Shown piece by piece: positions 33,322 through 41,617 of a stretch of DNA of 64,000 nucleotides. The notes under the pieces were generated by a model. It was not told where the DNA came from and did no database searches. It saw only the letters and a program-made list of their open reading frames with translations. This DNA is from Amycolatopsis nigrescens CSC17Ta-90 (lineage in GTDB: Bacteria; Actinomycetota; Actinomycetes; Mycobacteriales; Pseudonocardiaceae). Where the stretch lies: the NCBI RefSeq assembly GCF_000384315.1, contig NZ_ARVW01000001.1:2427746-2491745 (forward strand). The letters are read 5' to 3'. The stretch's first letter is position 1, and every line of letters begins with the position of its first letter. Position numbers and translations under genes: made by a program.

Positions 33322-34014
33322 CTATTCGGCATTGAACCGGAACCCGACCCCTCGCACGGTCGCGATCCGCCGCTCGCCGTCCGCGGAGTGCGCGACCACC
33401 GCCTTGCCGTCGGTGCCGACCGCGAGCTTCCGGCGCAGCCAGGACATGTGCATGTCCAGCGTCTTGGAGGTCTTGGACTCCAGGTCGTTCCACACCTCGG
33501 CCAGGATCTCGTCCCGGCTGACCACCTGGCCGGCCCGGCTCATCAGCACCCGGAGCAGCTCGAACTCCTTGTTCGCCAGCTGGATCTCCCTGCCGTCCAC
33601 GGTCACCAGCCTGGCCCCGAGGTCCATCCGCACCCCGCCGGCGTCGAGCACCTCGGGCACCCGGCGGCGCAGCAGCGCGCGGATCCTGGCCAGCAGCTCG
33701 GCCAGCCGGAACGGCTTGGCCACGTAGTCGTCGGCGCCAGCATCGAGGCCGACCACGAAGTCCACCTCGTCGGTGCGCGCGGTGAGCATCAGCACCGGCA
33801 GCTCGGTGCCGCTGGCGCGCAGCCGCCGGCACACCTCGAGCCCGTCCATCCCCGGCAGTCCAAGATCGAGAACCAGCAGGTCGACCCGCTGTTCGGCGGT
33901 CGCGTCGAGTACCGACGGGCCGTCCCCGACCACCTTCACCTCGTAGCCCTCCCGCTGCAGCGCGCGGGAGAGCGGATCGGCGATCGCCGGATCGTCCTCG
34001 GCCAGTAGCACCAT
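33322..34014 (-). CDS. OmpR family response regulator
   Basis: A 230-residue regulator. The receiver starts MVLLAEDDPAIADPLSRALQ and has phospho-acceptor Asp in LLVLDLGLPGMDGLEVCRRL, Thr in LMLTARTDE and Lys in DDYVAKPFRLAEL. The C-terminal winged helix is QLANKEFELLRVLMSRAGQV and then SKTLDMHMSWLRRKL and TVRGVGFRFNAE. ATG 34014 (AGGTGA just upstream) is preferred; a GTG at 34020 adds two residues. The frame stays open upstream over the divergent hisN gene, but that part is not coding. It forms an operon with the following kinase and is divergent from the phosphatase gene 48 bp away. Confidence 0.95.
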   Translation of the reverse strand: MVLLAEDDPAIADPLSRALQREGYEVKVVGDGPSVLDATAEQRVDLLVLDLGLPGMDGLEVCRRLRASGTELPVLMLTARTDEVDFVVGLDAGADDYVAKPFRLAELLARIRALLRRRVPEVLDAGGVRMDLGARLVTVDGREIQLANKEFELLRVLMSRAGQVVSRDEILAEVWNDLESKTSKTLDMHMSWLRRKLAVGTDGKAVVAHSADGERRIATVRGVGFRFNAE

Positions 34015-34062
34015 GCTCACCTGGCCAACTCTACGACTCACCGGCGTGAAAACATCGTCACC

Positions 34063-34854
34063 GTGCCCGGATACGCGAACGATCTGACCCTGGCCGCCCA
34101 GCTGGCGGACGCCGCCGACAAGATCACCACCGCGCGTTTCGGCGCACTGGACCTGGCCGTGCGGCGGAAGCCGGACCGGACGCCGGTGACCGACGCGGAC
34201 ACCGCGGTGGAGGACGCCGTTCGCGCGCTGCTGAGCGAGCACCGGCCGGCGGACACGGTGGCCGGCGAGGAACGCGGCGGCTCGGTGCCGGACACCGGCC
34301 GGGCCTGGGTGCTGGACCCGATCGACGGCACCAAGAGCTTCCTGCGCGGGGTCCCGGTGTGGGCCACCCTGATCGCCCTGGTCGACGGCGGCGAGCCGGT
34401 GGTCGGCATGATCAGCGCGCCGCTGCTCGGCCGTCGCTGGTGGGCGTCGGACGGCGACGGGGCCTGGGTGCGCGACCACGCGGGCGAGCGCCGGATCTCG
34501 GTGTCCGCGGTGGCGGAGCTGTCCGACGCGTACCTGTCCACCACGGACCTCGGCTCCTGGGCCGAGCACCACTCCAGGGAGCGCTACCTCGCGCTGGTGG
34601 ACGCCTGTTGGGAGACCAGGGCGTTCGGCGACTTCTGGTCGCACTGCCTGGTCGCCGAGGGCGCGATCGACCTGGCCGCGGAGCCGATCGTGAACCCGTG
34701 GGACGTGGCCGCGGCGCAGGTGCTGGTGACCGAGGCCGGCGGGGTGTTCAGCGACATCCACGGCCGGCCCGGGTTCACCGGCGGCTCGGCGCTGTCCGCC
34801 AACTCCCTGCTGCACTCCCCCGCGCTGGAACTGCTGCGCGAGCCCGGAAAATGA
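34063..34854 (+). CDS. hisN: Inositol monophosphatase family protein, histidinol-phosphatase (HisN)-like
   Basis: A 263-residue Mg-dependent phosphatase. Metal-binding motifs are complete: GEERGG, WVLDPIDGTKSFLRG and VNPWDVAAAQVLVTEAGGVF. The KPDRTPVTDADTAVEDAVRA stretch and length match actinobacterial histidinol-phosphate phosphatases of the inositol-monophosphatase type (penultimate step of histidine synthesis), but an inositol- or related phosphatase role cannot be excluded from motifs alone. The GTG start at 34063 is 48 bp from the divergent OmpR regulator. No other histidine genes are nearby. Confidence 0.82.
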   Translation: MPGYANDLTLAAQLADAADKITTARFGALDLAVRRKPDRTPVTDADTAVEDAVRALLSEHRPADTVAGEERGGSVPDTGRAWVLDPIDGTKSFLRGVPVWATLIALVDGGEPVVGMISAPLLGRRWWASDGDGAWVRDHAGERRISVSAVAELSDAYLSTTDLGSWAEHHSRERYLALVDACWETRAFGDFWSHCLVAEGAIDLAAEPIVNPWDVAAAQVLVTEAGGVFSDIHGRPGFTGGSALSANSLLHSPALELLREPGK

Positions 34855-34983
34855 CCGGCACGGATCCGCGACTGCTCCATCCGGAGGGGTTCGGGTAACT
34901 AGTTGGTGGACGCGGGGATGCGGCACCCCGCGCTCTGGGATAGTGACGCTCGCTCGCTTCCCACCCAGCTCGCTGGAGGCCCC

Positions 34984-37254
34984 ATGGCACCCGCCGAAGA
35001 TCCCGTTCAGCGCATGCTGGCCCTCGAGATGGATCAGCCGGACAAGTACACGAAGGACTCCGGGACGGACTGGCTGCGCTGGTCACCGGGCCGCGCCGAG
35101 GAAGAGGGACAGCAGGACCCCGCGCGCTACCACCAGTACGCGAACCGCTCCTGCGACCTGACCATGCGCGGCGGCACCACCAGCGGCGTGATCTACCCGC
35201 TGGCAGTCTGCTCGCTCGCCGAGCACTACGTCTTCCGCAACGTCGGCGGGGCCTCCGCGGGCGCCATCGCGGCGGCGGCGACGGCGGCCGCCGAGCACGG
35301 CCGGTTCGCCGAGCAGCCGGCGCAGGTGTCCGGTGCCGCCGTCCGGCCCGGTTTCGCCGGACTGGCCCAGCTGGTGGCCTGGCTGGCGCCGAGCACCGGG
35401 GACCGGAGCTGGCGGCTGGCCCAGCTGTTCCAGCCGCATCCTTCGCTGCACCGGGCCTACCGGCTGGCGACGGCGCTGATGCAGCGGCGGGAGACCACCG
35501 GGCGCGGCCCGATCGGCGCGGTGGTCGCCGCCCTGTTCGGCGCGGTCGGCTGGCTGTCCAGGATCGTGCTGATCCTGTTGCTGGTGACCTGGCTGGCCGG
35601 GCCGTTCGCGCTGAACTGGGCGGTGCCGCCGGACCGCTGGAACAGTGCCATCGCCGCGTTGGCCATCCCGGCCGCCGTGCTGGCGGTGGCCGCCGCGACG
35701 GCGGTGATCTGGGCCGCCGCGGCGAGCATGGGCAGGTTGTCACTGGTGCTGCTGACGCCGCTGGTGCTCGGCCTGATCGGGATGGGGGTGCTGGACGCTC
35801 CCGGTTCCTGGCCGGGCTGGCTGGTCGCCGGCGCGCTCACCGTGCTGTGCTGGCTGGTGCTCACCTTCGCGGTGCCCGCCGTGGTCGCGGTCATCTACGG
35901 CGCGGTCACCCTGCCGCTGCTGAAAAAGAGCGAGTCCTTCCGCTTCGGCATCGTGGCCGGTTCGGCCGAGTTCGAGCCGGCCTGGCTGGACCGCCAAGCC
36001 GGGATGCCGGCGTCTACCGGGGTGCCGCCGCTGGCGACCTGGCTGGCCGACCGGATCGACGACCTCGCCGGGCTGGGGCCCCACGAACCCGGCGGCGAGT
36101 ACGGCGAAGCGCTCACCTTCGGCCAGCTCTGGCGCGGCCGGGACGTGGCCGAGGAGGACGTCCGCGAGCTGGCCGAGCTCAACGAGCGGCGGGTGGTCAA
36201 CCTCGCGCTGATGACCACCGACCTCTCCGCCGGCAGGCCGTACCGGCTGCCCTTCCTGACCGCGCCGACCGGGGTGGACCACTGGCAGTTCTGCAAGCTC
36301 TGCCTGACCGGCATCGTGCCGGGCAGGGTGGTCGCCCAGCTGGCCGCGACCAGGCAGTCGGGACAGATCTGCCCGCGGCACCAGGAGGAGCGGGAACCGC
36401 TGCACTGGCTGCCGGAGCCGTGGGACATGCCGGTGGTGCTGGCCGCGCGGATGAGCCTGTCGCTGCCGGGACTGATCTGCGCCGTGCCGCTGTGCCAGAA
36501 CGGCAAGGTGCACTGGTTCTCCGACGGCGGGATCACCAGCAACTTCCCGATCCACTTCTTCGACACGCTGCTGCCGCGCTGGCCCACCTTCGGGCTCAAC
36601 CTCGGCCGGATGGACGGCGAGGTCTCCGACGCGGACGCGGTCCACATCCCCGCGCAGGACTCTTCGCCGCCGGTCACGAACTGGGCCGAGTGCGGCGGGG
36701 CGACCGGTTTCGTCGGCCTCATCCTGAACACGTTCATGAGCTGGCGCGACACTATGCAGTCCCAGCTGCCGGGGTTCCGCGGCCGGATCGCGGACGTCCG
36801 CCAGGGCGACGGCGAGGGCGGCACCAACCTGTTCATGCGGCCCGGCGACATCGCCGAGCTGGCGCTGCGCGGGCACCAGGCCGGCGAGCAGCTCAAGCGG
36901 CGGTTCACCGCGACCGAGGGGCAGGGCGAGGCGCCGGGGTTCACGCAGACGGACCGGTACCGCTGGATCCGGCTGCGGATCGCGCTGCGCCAGTACCGGA
37001 AACTGGCCCACCAGGCCAAGGGCCGCTCGGCGATCTACACCACCGGCGCCACCTCCTACCGGATTCCGGAGGCGTTGCGGAACTGGTTCGACGAGCCGGC
37101 ATCCGACCGGAAATGGCCGATGAAGGAGCCGTACACCGCGACCATCGAGTCCACCCTGGCCGAGCTCACCGCGCTCGCCGAGGTCCAGCTGGCCGCCCCC
37201 TTCGACGGCACCTCCCCGATCAACCCCCTACTCCGCCTCACCCCGCCCGAGTAG
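34984..37254 (+). CDS. Patatin-like phospholipase with large transmembrane insertion
   Basis: A 756-residue protein. A patatin core starts at about residue 57: LTMRGGTTSGVIYPLAVCSL (oxyanion loop), then GGASAGAIAAA with the nucleophile Ser91 in Gly-x-Ser-x-Gly. An insertion of some 150 residues with about four to five membrane helices follows (about 175-310, e.g. IVLILLLVTWLAGPFALNW). The core then resumes, and the dyad Asp514 is in FSDGGITSNFPIHFF. A Cys/His cluster (FCKLCLTG, ICPRHQEE) between them could bind metal. The family hydrolyses acyl esters of phospholipids; this one should be membrane-anchored. The start ATG 34984 has CTGGAGG upstream. A GCGGGG hairpin lies at 34915-34934 before it. 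Confidence 0.85.
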   Translation: MAPAEDPVQRMLALEMDQPDKYTKDSGTDWLRWSPGRAEEEGQQDPARYHQYANRSCDLTMRGGTTSGVIYPLAVCSLAEHYVFRNVGGASAGAIAAAATAAAEHGRFAEQPAQVSGAAVRPGFAGLAQLVAWLAPSTGDRSWRLAQLFQPHPSLHRAYRLATALMQRRETTGRGPIGAVVAALFGAVGWLSRIVLILLLVTWLAGPFALNWAVPPDRWNSAIAALAIPAAVLAVAAATAVIWAAAASMGRLSLVLLTPLVLGLIGMGVLDAPGSWPGWLVAGALTVLCWLVLTFAVPAVVAVIYGAVTLPLLKKSESFRFGIVAGSAEFEPAWLDRQAGMPASTGVPPLATWLADRIDDLAGLGPHEPGGEYGEALTFGQLWRGRDVAEEDVRELAELNERRVVNLALMTTDLSAGRPYRLPFLTAPTGVDHWQFCKLCLTGIVPGRVVAQLAATRQSGQICPRHQEEREPLHWLPEPWDMPVVLAARMSLSLPGLICAVPLCQNGKVHWFSDGGITSNFPIHFFDTLLPRWPTFGLNLGRMDGEVSDADAVHIPAQDSSPPVTNWAECGGATGFVGLILNTFMSWRDTMQSQLPGFRGRIADVRQGDGEGGTNLFMRPGDIAELALRGHQAGEQLKRRFTATEGQGEAPGFTQTDRYRWIRLRIALRQYRKLAHQAKGRSAIYTTGATSYRIPEALRNWFDEPASDRKWPMKEPYTATIESTLAELTALAEVQLAAPFDGTSPINPLLRLTPPE

Positions 37255-37548
37255 TCAGGGCACGGAGTTGGGGAGGACGCCGACGGCGCCGCGGGCGACC
37301 TGCGACCAGGCCAGCCTGCCGAACAGGTAGTGGCAGGCGACCTGCTCATTGCTGAACCGCGCCCAGTCGTACCGGTTGCCCTGCTCGCGCCAGAAGACCT
37401 CCCAGGCCACGGCGTCGGCACTCTCGGTGCCGTCGGGCGAGTCCGTGCGCAGCACGCACCACGCGTTGTCCGCCTCGGCCCCGATCGAGACGACCTCGTT
37501 CGGCACGCCGATCGCTTCCAGCCAGCGCACCAGCGCTTCGATGTTCAT
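37255..37548 (-). CDS. Candidate immunity protein for the TNT toxin
   Basis: A 97-residue small soluble acidic protein: MNIEALVRWLEAIGVPNEVV, SIGAEADNAWCVLRTDSPDG, VAWEVFWREQGNRYDWARFS, NEQVACHYLFGRLAWSQVAR. It starts at ATG 37548, overlapping the TGA of the toxin gene by 4 bp, the tight coupling usual for toxin-immunity pairs. I do not recognise the fold with certainty, and it does not look like mycobacterial IFT as I recall it. Its stop directly abuts the convergent patatin stop. The role is inferred from position and size. Confidence 0.65.
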   Translation of the reverse strand: MNIEALVRWLEAIGVPNEVVSIGAEADNAWCVLRTDSPDGTESADAVAWEVFWREQGNRYDWARFSNEQVACHYLFGRLAWSQVARGAVGVLPNSVP

Positions 37549-39695
37549 CGCGGCCCTTCTTCGGCGTTCGATCCGGTCGGGAAGGTGACGTCGGCGAGGT
37601 AGCCCATGCTCACCAGTTCGTCGGCGGTGTAGACCGCGCGGTAACGCACCCCGCCGCCGGGCTGGCCGAACCAGGCCGCCGAGATCGCGCGCCACATCGG
37701 CACTTCCCGCAGCACCCGGTACTTCCGGTACCCGGCCTCCCGATGGCTCGGCGGCAGCGAACGCTGCGCGAACGGGGTGCCCGCCGGGGCGAACACCCGG
37801 CCGCGGACGTCCCCGAAACGGTCCAGCAGCGTCCCTTCGGCCAGCATCTCGGCAACGCCCGCTTCATAGCCGCCTTCCGGGTAGAGCTCCCCGGGCGGCC
37901 ACGCGTACTCCGGCACCGAGGCCCTTACCCCGCCGAGATAACGCCGATCCCAGTCCCGCTCGTGCAGGCCACCGAGCGGGTCGTGCCCCTCGATCAACTC
38001 CGCCGGCGGCTCGGCGGGCGGGGTGGCCAGCCTGCTCCAGCCGTCCCGCACCCTGGCCAGCGCCTCCGCGCTGTCCAGCCGCGCGGACTCCGGGTGGTCG
38101 TGCGGCTCGAAACGCAGGCCCACCACGTAGTCCACCTCGGCGGACGGGGCGGGCAGCTGCCGTTGCGGACGGTCCGCGGCCACCGGCAGGTGGCCGATCG
38201 GGAACATGTGCACGAGGAAGAGCGCGACCAGGCTTTCCCTTTCCTGACGCGGTGTTCCGGCCTGCGCGGGCGGCGGCGCAGGCGCCGGGGCCGGGCGCGG
38301 CGGTGCCGGGTCCGCGCGCGGACCCGGGTAGGCCGGGGGCTGCTCGGGGCCCCAGCGGACGCCGGTCTGCCGCGCCGGCGCCGCAGAGCCGTACCCCGCC
38401 TGGACTCCTGGCACCGGCGGGGCGACCGGAGCGGCCGGGGCCTGCGGCGCCATCGGGGCCATCGGGGCCATCGGGCTCCCGGCGACCGGCGGCGGGCCGT
38501 AACCCGCCGGCGGGCCGCCGAACGGCGGTGCGCCCATCGCCGGTGCGCCCCCGGCCGGAACCCCTTGCAGTGGCGGCACTCCCGCGGGCGCGGCGGACGG
38601 CGGCGCGGAAAAGGCCGCGTCGGTGAAGCCGGACGCGCTGGTCGTGCCGTGTGCGGGGGTCGGCACCCCACCGGGCGGGCCGAGCGGCAGGCCGGCCGAC
38701 GGGGTGGGCACGTCGTCGAAGCCGCCGGCGTCGAGGAAACCGCCGTACTGCGCGGGAACCGGCGGACCGCCGAGCCGGATCGGCCCGGTGCCCTCGTCCC
38801 AGGTCGGCCGCAGCGCGGTACCGGTGTCGCCGAGGTGGCCCGGTGGCGCTTCGGTGAAATGGCCAGGCGAAGCGTCACCGAGCCGGTCCGGCACCCGCTC
38901 CACCACTTCGTCCACAGTGGACATAACGGGCTCGGCTGCCCGCACCACCGGCCTGGCCACGTCGTCGACGGTGGACAGGACCGGCTCGGCCGCTCGCACC
39001 ACCGGTCCGGTGGCGTTGTCCACCGTGGACAGCACGGGCTCGGCTGCCTTCGCCACCGGCGCGGCCACGTTATCCACAGTGGACACGACTTCGGCTGGCA
39101 GTCCGGTGACCGCGCTGAGCAGCCCGGACTGGCCCTGCGCGGTATGCGCGCCGGGGTTCGGGTTCACCAGCTCGGTCACCGCGGCGACCGGCGCACCCGC
39201 GGCCGGGCCCACCGCGCCGGCCAGCCCGTCGGTGACCGCGGTCAGGTTGGCACCGGCGCCGCGCAGCGCGCTGTCCAGGCCGAGCAGCGCGGACGGATGC
39301 CCCGCCGAAGCCGCGGCGTCCGCCGCGTCGGCGTTCTTGGCCACGTCCACCAGCTGGCGGACCATCTCCACCTTGGCCGTGCCCACCTGCTCGGCCGCGT
39401 GCTCCAGCCGGTCCGCCGCCTCACCCGCACCCCGCGCGGCCGTGCTGAGCTGCCCGTCGTCCGGATCGGCGAACCCGGACCAGAGCCGGCCCGCCGCCTC
39501 CCCCGCCGGACCGGACATCGCCGACACGGCGGTACTGGCCCCCGCGTCCGCGTCACCGGTCAGGCCGAGCAGTCGCTCCCGTGCCTCGCGCCACGCGGTG
39601 GCCTGTGCCCGCATCGCGTCCTCGTCGGCCTCCGGCCAGGAAAGCCCGGCCTTCGCCGCCACGTCCGCCAGCTCCTGGGGCAGGTCGATACCCAT
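37545..39695 (-). CDS. Polymorphic toxin: ESX-like N-terminus, repeats, Pro-rich linker, C-terminal TNT NADase domain
   Basis: A 716-residue protein. Residues 1-130 are helical and WXG/ESX-like (WREARERLLGLTGDADAGAS, RLWSGFADPDD). Residues 205-258 hold three 18-residue repeats (STVDNVAAPVAKAAEPVL type). A Pro/Gly/Ala-rich linker runs to about 500. The last about 110 residues are a TNT domain (tuberculosis necrotizing toxin, an NAD+ glycohydrolase): YPEGGYEAGVAEMLAEGTLL, DRFGDVRGRVFAPAGTPFAQ, RSLPPSHREAGYRKYRV and WFGQPGGGVRYRAVY, where Gln678 is at the place of the key Gln in TNT. It should be exported by a type VII system and deplete NAD in target cells. WXG100-like and YbaB-like genes precede it, and an immunity candidate follows. 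Confidence 0.85.
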   Translation of the reverse strand: MGIDLPQELADVAAKAGLSWPEADEDAMRAQATAWREARERLLGLTGDADAGASTAVSAMSGPAGEAAGRLWSGFADPDDGQLSTAARGAGEAADRLEHAAEQVGTAKVEMVRQLVDVAKNADAADAAASAGHPSALLGLDSALRGAGANLTAVTDGLAGAVGPAAGAPVAAVTELVNPNPGAHTAQGQSGLLSAVTGLPAEVVSTVDNVAAPVAKAAEPVLSTVDNATGPVVRAAEPVLSTVDDVARPVVRAAEPVMSTVDEVVERVPDRLGDASPGHFTEAPPGHLGDTGTALRPTWDEGTGPIRLGGPPVPAQYGGFLDAGGFDDVPTPSAGLPLGPPGGVPTPAHGTTSASGFTDAAFSAPPSAAPAGVPPLQGVPAGGAPAMGAPPFGGPPAGYGPPPVAGSPMAPMAPMAPQAPAAPVAPPVPGVQAGYGSAAPARQTGVRWGPEQPPAYPGPRADPAPPRPAPAPAPPPAQAGTPRQERESLVALFLVHMFPIGHLPVAADRPQRQLPAPSAEVDYVVGLRFEPHDHPESARLDSAEALARVRDGWSRLATPPAEPPAELIEGHDPLGGLHERDWDRRYLGGVRASVPEYAWPPGELYPEGGYEAGVAEMLAEGTLLDRFGDVRGRVFAPAGTPFAQRSLPPSHREAGYRKYRVLREVPMWRAISAAWFGQPGGGVRYRAVYTADELVSMGYLADVTFPTGSNAEEGPR

Positions 39696-39703
39696 GCCCG
39701 CCC

Positions 39704-40024
39704 CTATCCCTCGGTACCGGTGACGGTGTCGGTCGCGTCGGACTCGCCGGCCCGGTACTTGGCGGCGGCCGCGGTGAAGGACTCGCCGACGCCGGAAAGC
39801 CCGCCCGCGAGACCACGCAGCCGTTCGGCGGCCTCCTCGGCCTTGCCTCCGTGTGCCGCGGCGAAGCTCTGCCCGACCTGGTCCGAGCCCCAGGCCGCGG
39901 CCGCGCCGTCCAGCGCCTGGTCCAGCTCCGCGGCGATCTTCGCGGCCCGCTCCACCAGCCCGTCGAACTCCTTGGCGCCGGACGCGAGGCGCTCCTGATC
40001 GACCTGGAAACCCGGTTCGCTCAT
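39704..40024 (-). CDS. WXG100-like (ESX-type) small protein
   Basis: A 106-residue helical-hairpin protein: FQVDQERLASGAKEFDGLVE, RAAKIAAELDQALDGAAAAW, GSDQVGQSFAAAHGGKAEEA, then a second helix with LRGLAGGLSGVGESFTAAAA. The W-G-x-D-x-x-G turn between the two helices is a close variant of the WXG motif of type VII secretion substrates. ATG 40024 overlaps the upstream stop by 4 bp (ATGA); an ATG at 40039 also exists. The toxin starts 8 bp after it. It probably partners with or is co-secreted with the TNT toxin. No ESX ATPase is in the window. Confidence 0.8.
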   Translation of the reverse strand: MSEPGFQVDQERLASGAKEFDGLVERAAKIAAELDQALDGAAAAWGSDQVGQSFAAAHGGKAEEAAERLRGLAGGLSGVGESFTAAAAKYRAGESDATDTVTGTEG

Positions 40025-40470
40025 CGGGGCTTCGGCCATTCCTGCTCCTCCACCCAGCTCTGCTCCTCGAAGCTCACGTCGTCATCAGGATCGGGCTTCG
40101 GCGGCGGTGGCGCGATCTCGTCCGCCGAAAGATCACCCGTGCCCAGCAGCAGCGCCTGCGGGTCGGTGCCGCCGGGCAGCACCGGCGCGAGCACCTCACC
40201 GGCCCCGGTGAGCGCCTTGACCGCGGCCGCCCCGGCGGTGCGCACGATCTGCGCGGCCAACTCGGCCGGGGTGTACCGGCGGTAGGCGTCCTCGGCGATG
40301 ACCAGTCCGGTCAGCGTGCCGCGCGGGCCGGCGGTCGCGGTCACCGTGCGGTCCGCGTTCTCCGCGCTGGCGGTGATCGCGGCCAGCTCGCGCTGGACCG
40401 AGGCCAGCTGCGCACGGCTGCGCTGGTAGTCGGCCAGCAACTCGGCAACCTGTGCCCGGTGCTCGGTCAC
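40021..40470 (-). CDS. YbaB/EbfC-like protein of the type VII toxin operon
   Basis: A 149-residue protein: a coiled-coil N-terminus (RAQVAELLADYQRSRAQLAS, VQRELAAITASAENADRTVT), a small beta region (VTATAGPRGTLTGLVIAEDA) and YRRYTPAELAAQIVRTAGAA, the pattern of YbaB/EbfC proteins. An acidic Pro-rich tail ends it. YbaB relatives bind DNA, but those beside WXG100 genes in actinobacteria may act as chaperones or structural partners instead. The GTG start at 40470 has GGAGGA upstream. It is the first gene of the four-gene toxin operon. Confidence 0.78.
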   Translation of the reverse strand: MTEHRAQVAELLADYQRSRAQLASVQRELAAITASAENADRTVTATAGPRGTLTGLVIAEDAYRRYTPAELAAQIVRTAGAAAVKALTGAGEVLAPVLPGGTDPQALLLGTGDLSADEIAPPPPKPDPDDDVSFEEQSWVEEQEWPKPR

Positions 40471-40629
40471 GGCACTCTCCTCCAGCATCGGCGGTACAGC
40501 CACAGCGGACGGCTCTGCCTCTGACGCACAACCGGCCGGGTCGGTTCCGCACCGTGCGGAACCGATCACGCAAAGAATGGCCGACCGGCCGTCAGCGCCA
40601 CATAAGCACCGCAATTCCGCAGGTCAGAC

Positions 40630-40674
40630 GTCGTGAGTGAAAAGTGTTGCCGGGGCAACACAAAGTACTCACGA
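40630..40674. terminator. Intergenic hairpin of the GTCGTGAGTGAAAAG family
   Basis: Arms 40630-40651 and 40654-40674. The outer and inner parts pair, but five central bases (TTTTC versus AAAGT) do not, giving an internal loop. The left arm is nearly identical to that at 31412. The TGA of the HMG-CoA lyase gene (40669-40671) lies in the right arm. Since the genes on both sides read leftwards, it would terminate the lyase operon before the YbaB promoter. Confidence 0.65.
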
Positions 40675-41616
40675 GCCGGTGAGGGCGCGGACGACGCGGG
40701 AAGGGCTGGGGCGGCCGAGGCGCTGCGCCATCCAGGCGCTGGTGGCGACCAGGGCGTCCAGATCGGCGCCGTGCTCGATGCCGAGGCCGTCCAGCATCCA
40801 CACCAGGTCCTCGGTGGCCAGGTTGCCGGTGGCCGACTCCGCGTACGGGCAGCCGCCGAGGCCGCCGGCCGAGGAGTCCACCGTGGTCACCCCGCAGCGC
40901 AGCGCGGCCAGGGTGTTCGACAGCGCCTGGCCGTAGGTGTCGTGGAAGTGCACGGCGAGCCGATCCGGCTCGATCCCGGCCGCGCCGAACGCGGCCAGCA
41001 GCGCCTCGACCTGGCCGGGGGTGGCCACCCCGATCGTGTCGCCGAGGGAGAGCTGGAAGCAGCCCAGCTCCAGCAGCCGGACACCCGCCGCGACCACCTG
41101 CTCGGCCGGTACCGCGCCCTCCCAGGGGTCGCCGAAGCACATGGACAGGTAGCCGCGGATCTCCATCCCGGCCGCCAGCCCGTCCGCGAGCACCGGCTCG
41201 AACAGGGCGAACTGCTCCTCGAGCCCGGAGTTCAGGTTGCGCTTGGCGAAGGTCTCGGTGGCGCTGGCGAACACCGCGATCTGCCCGACCCCGGCGGCCA
41301 GCGCGCGGTCCAGGCCCTTCCGGTTGGGCACCAGCACCGGGTACCGGACCCCGTCGCGCCGGTTCAGCCCGGCCAGCAGCTGCTCGGCGTCGGCCAGCTG
41401 CGGCACCCACTTCGGGTGCACGAAACTGGTCGCCTCCAGGGTGTCCAGCCCGGCGTCCGCGAGCCGGTCCAGGAACTCCAGCTTCACCTCGAGCGGCACC
41501 ACGGTCGCTTCGTTCTGCAGCCCGTCGCGCGGACCGACCTCCCAGATCCGCACCCGCCGCGGCAGCCCGGAGCTGGCAGGCACCCGGTCCGGCAGCCCTA
41601 CTTCCCGCGCGCCCAC
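40669..41616 (-). CDS. mvaB: Hydroxymethylglutaryl-CoA lyase
   Basis: A 315-residue TIM-barrel lyase that splits HMG-CoA to acetoacetate and acetyl-CoA in leucine breakdown. Motifs: VGPRDGLQNEATVVPLEVKL (metal and base residues), ATSFVHPKWVPQLADAEQL, GYLSMCFGDPWEG, LAVHFHDTYGQALSN (metal-binding His pair) and the signature GGLGGCPYAESATGNLATED, with the active-site Cys. All are intact. GTG 41616 overlaps nothing but is 1 bp from the PH-protein stop, so the two are co-transcribed. Other HMGL-like family members share these motifs, but length and Cys signature favour a true lyase. Confidence 0.92.
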   Translation of the reverse strand: MGAREVGLPDRVPASSGLPRRVRIWEVGPRDGLQNEATVVPLEVKLEFLDRLADAGLDTLEATSFVHPKWVPQLADAEQLLAGLNRRDGVRYPVLVPNRKGLDRALAAGVGQIAVFASATETFAKRNLNSGLEEQFALFEPVLADGLAAGMEIRGYLSMCFGDPWEGAVPAEQVVAAGVRLLELGCFQLSLGDTIGVATPGQVEALLAAFGAAGIEPDRLAVHFHDTYGQALSNTLAALRCGVTTVDSSAGGLGGCPYAESATGNLATEDLVWMLDGLGIEHGADLDALVATSAWMAQRLGRPSPSRVVRALTGS

Positions 41617-41617
41617 G

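Noticed and set aside
33322..34926. A 534-codon frame including the OmpR-type regulator
   Set aside because: Codons above 34020 are the antisense of hisN; the receiver domain begins at 34014 with its natural start.
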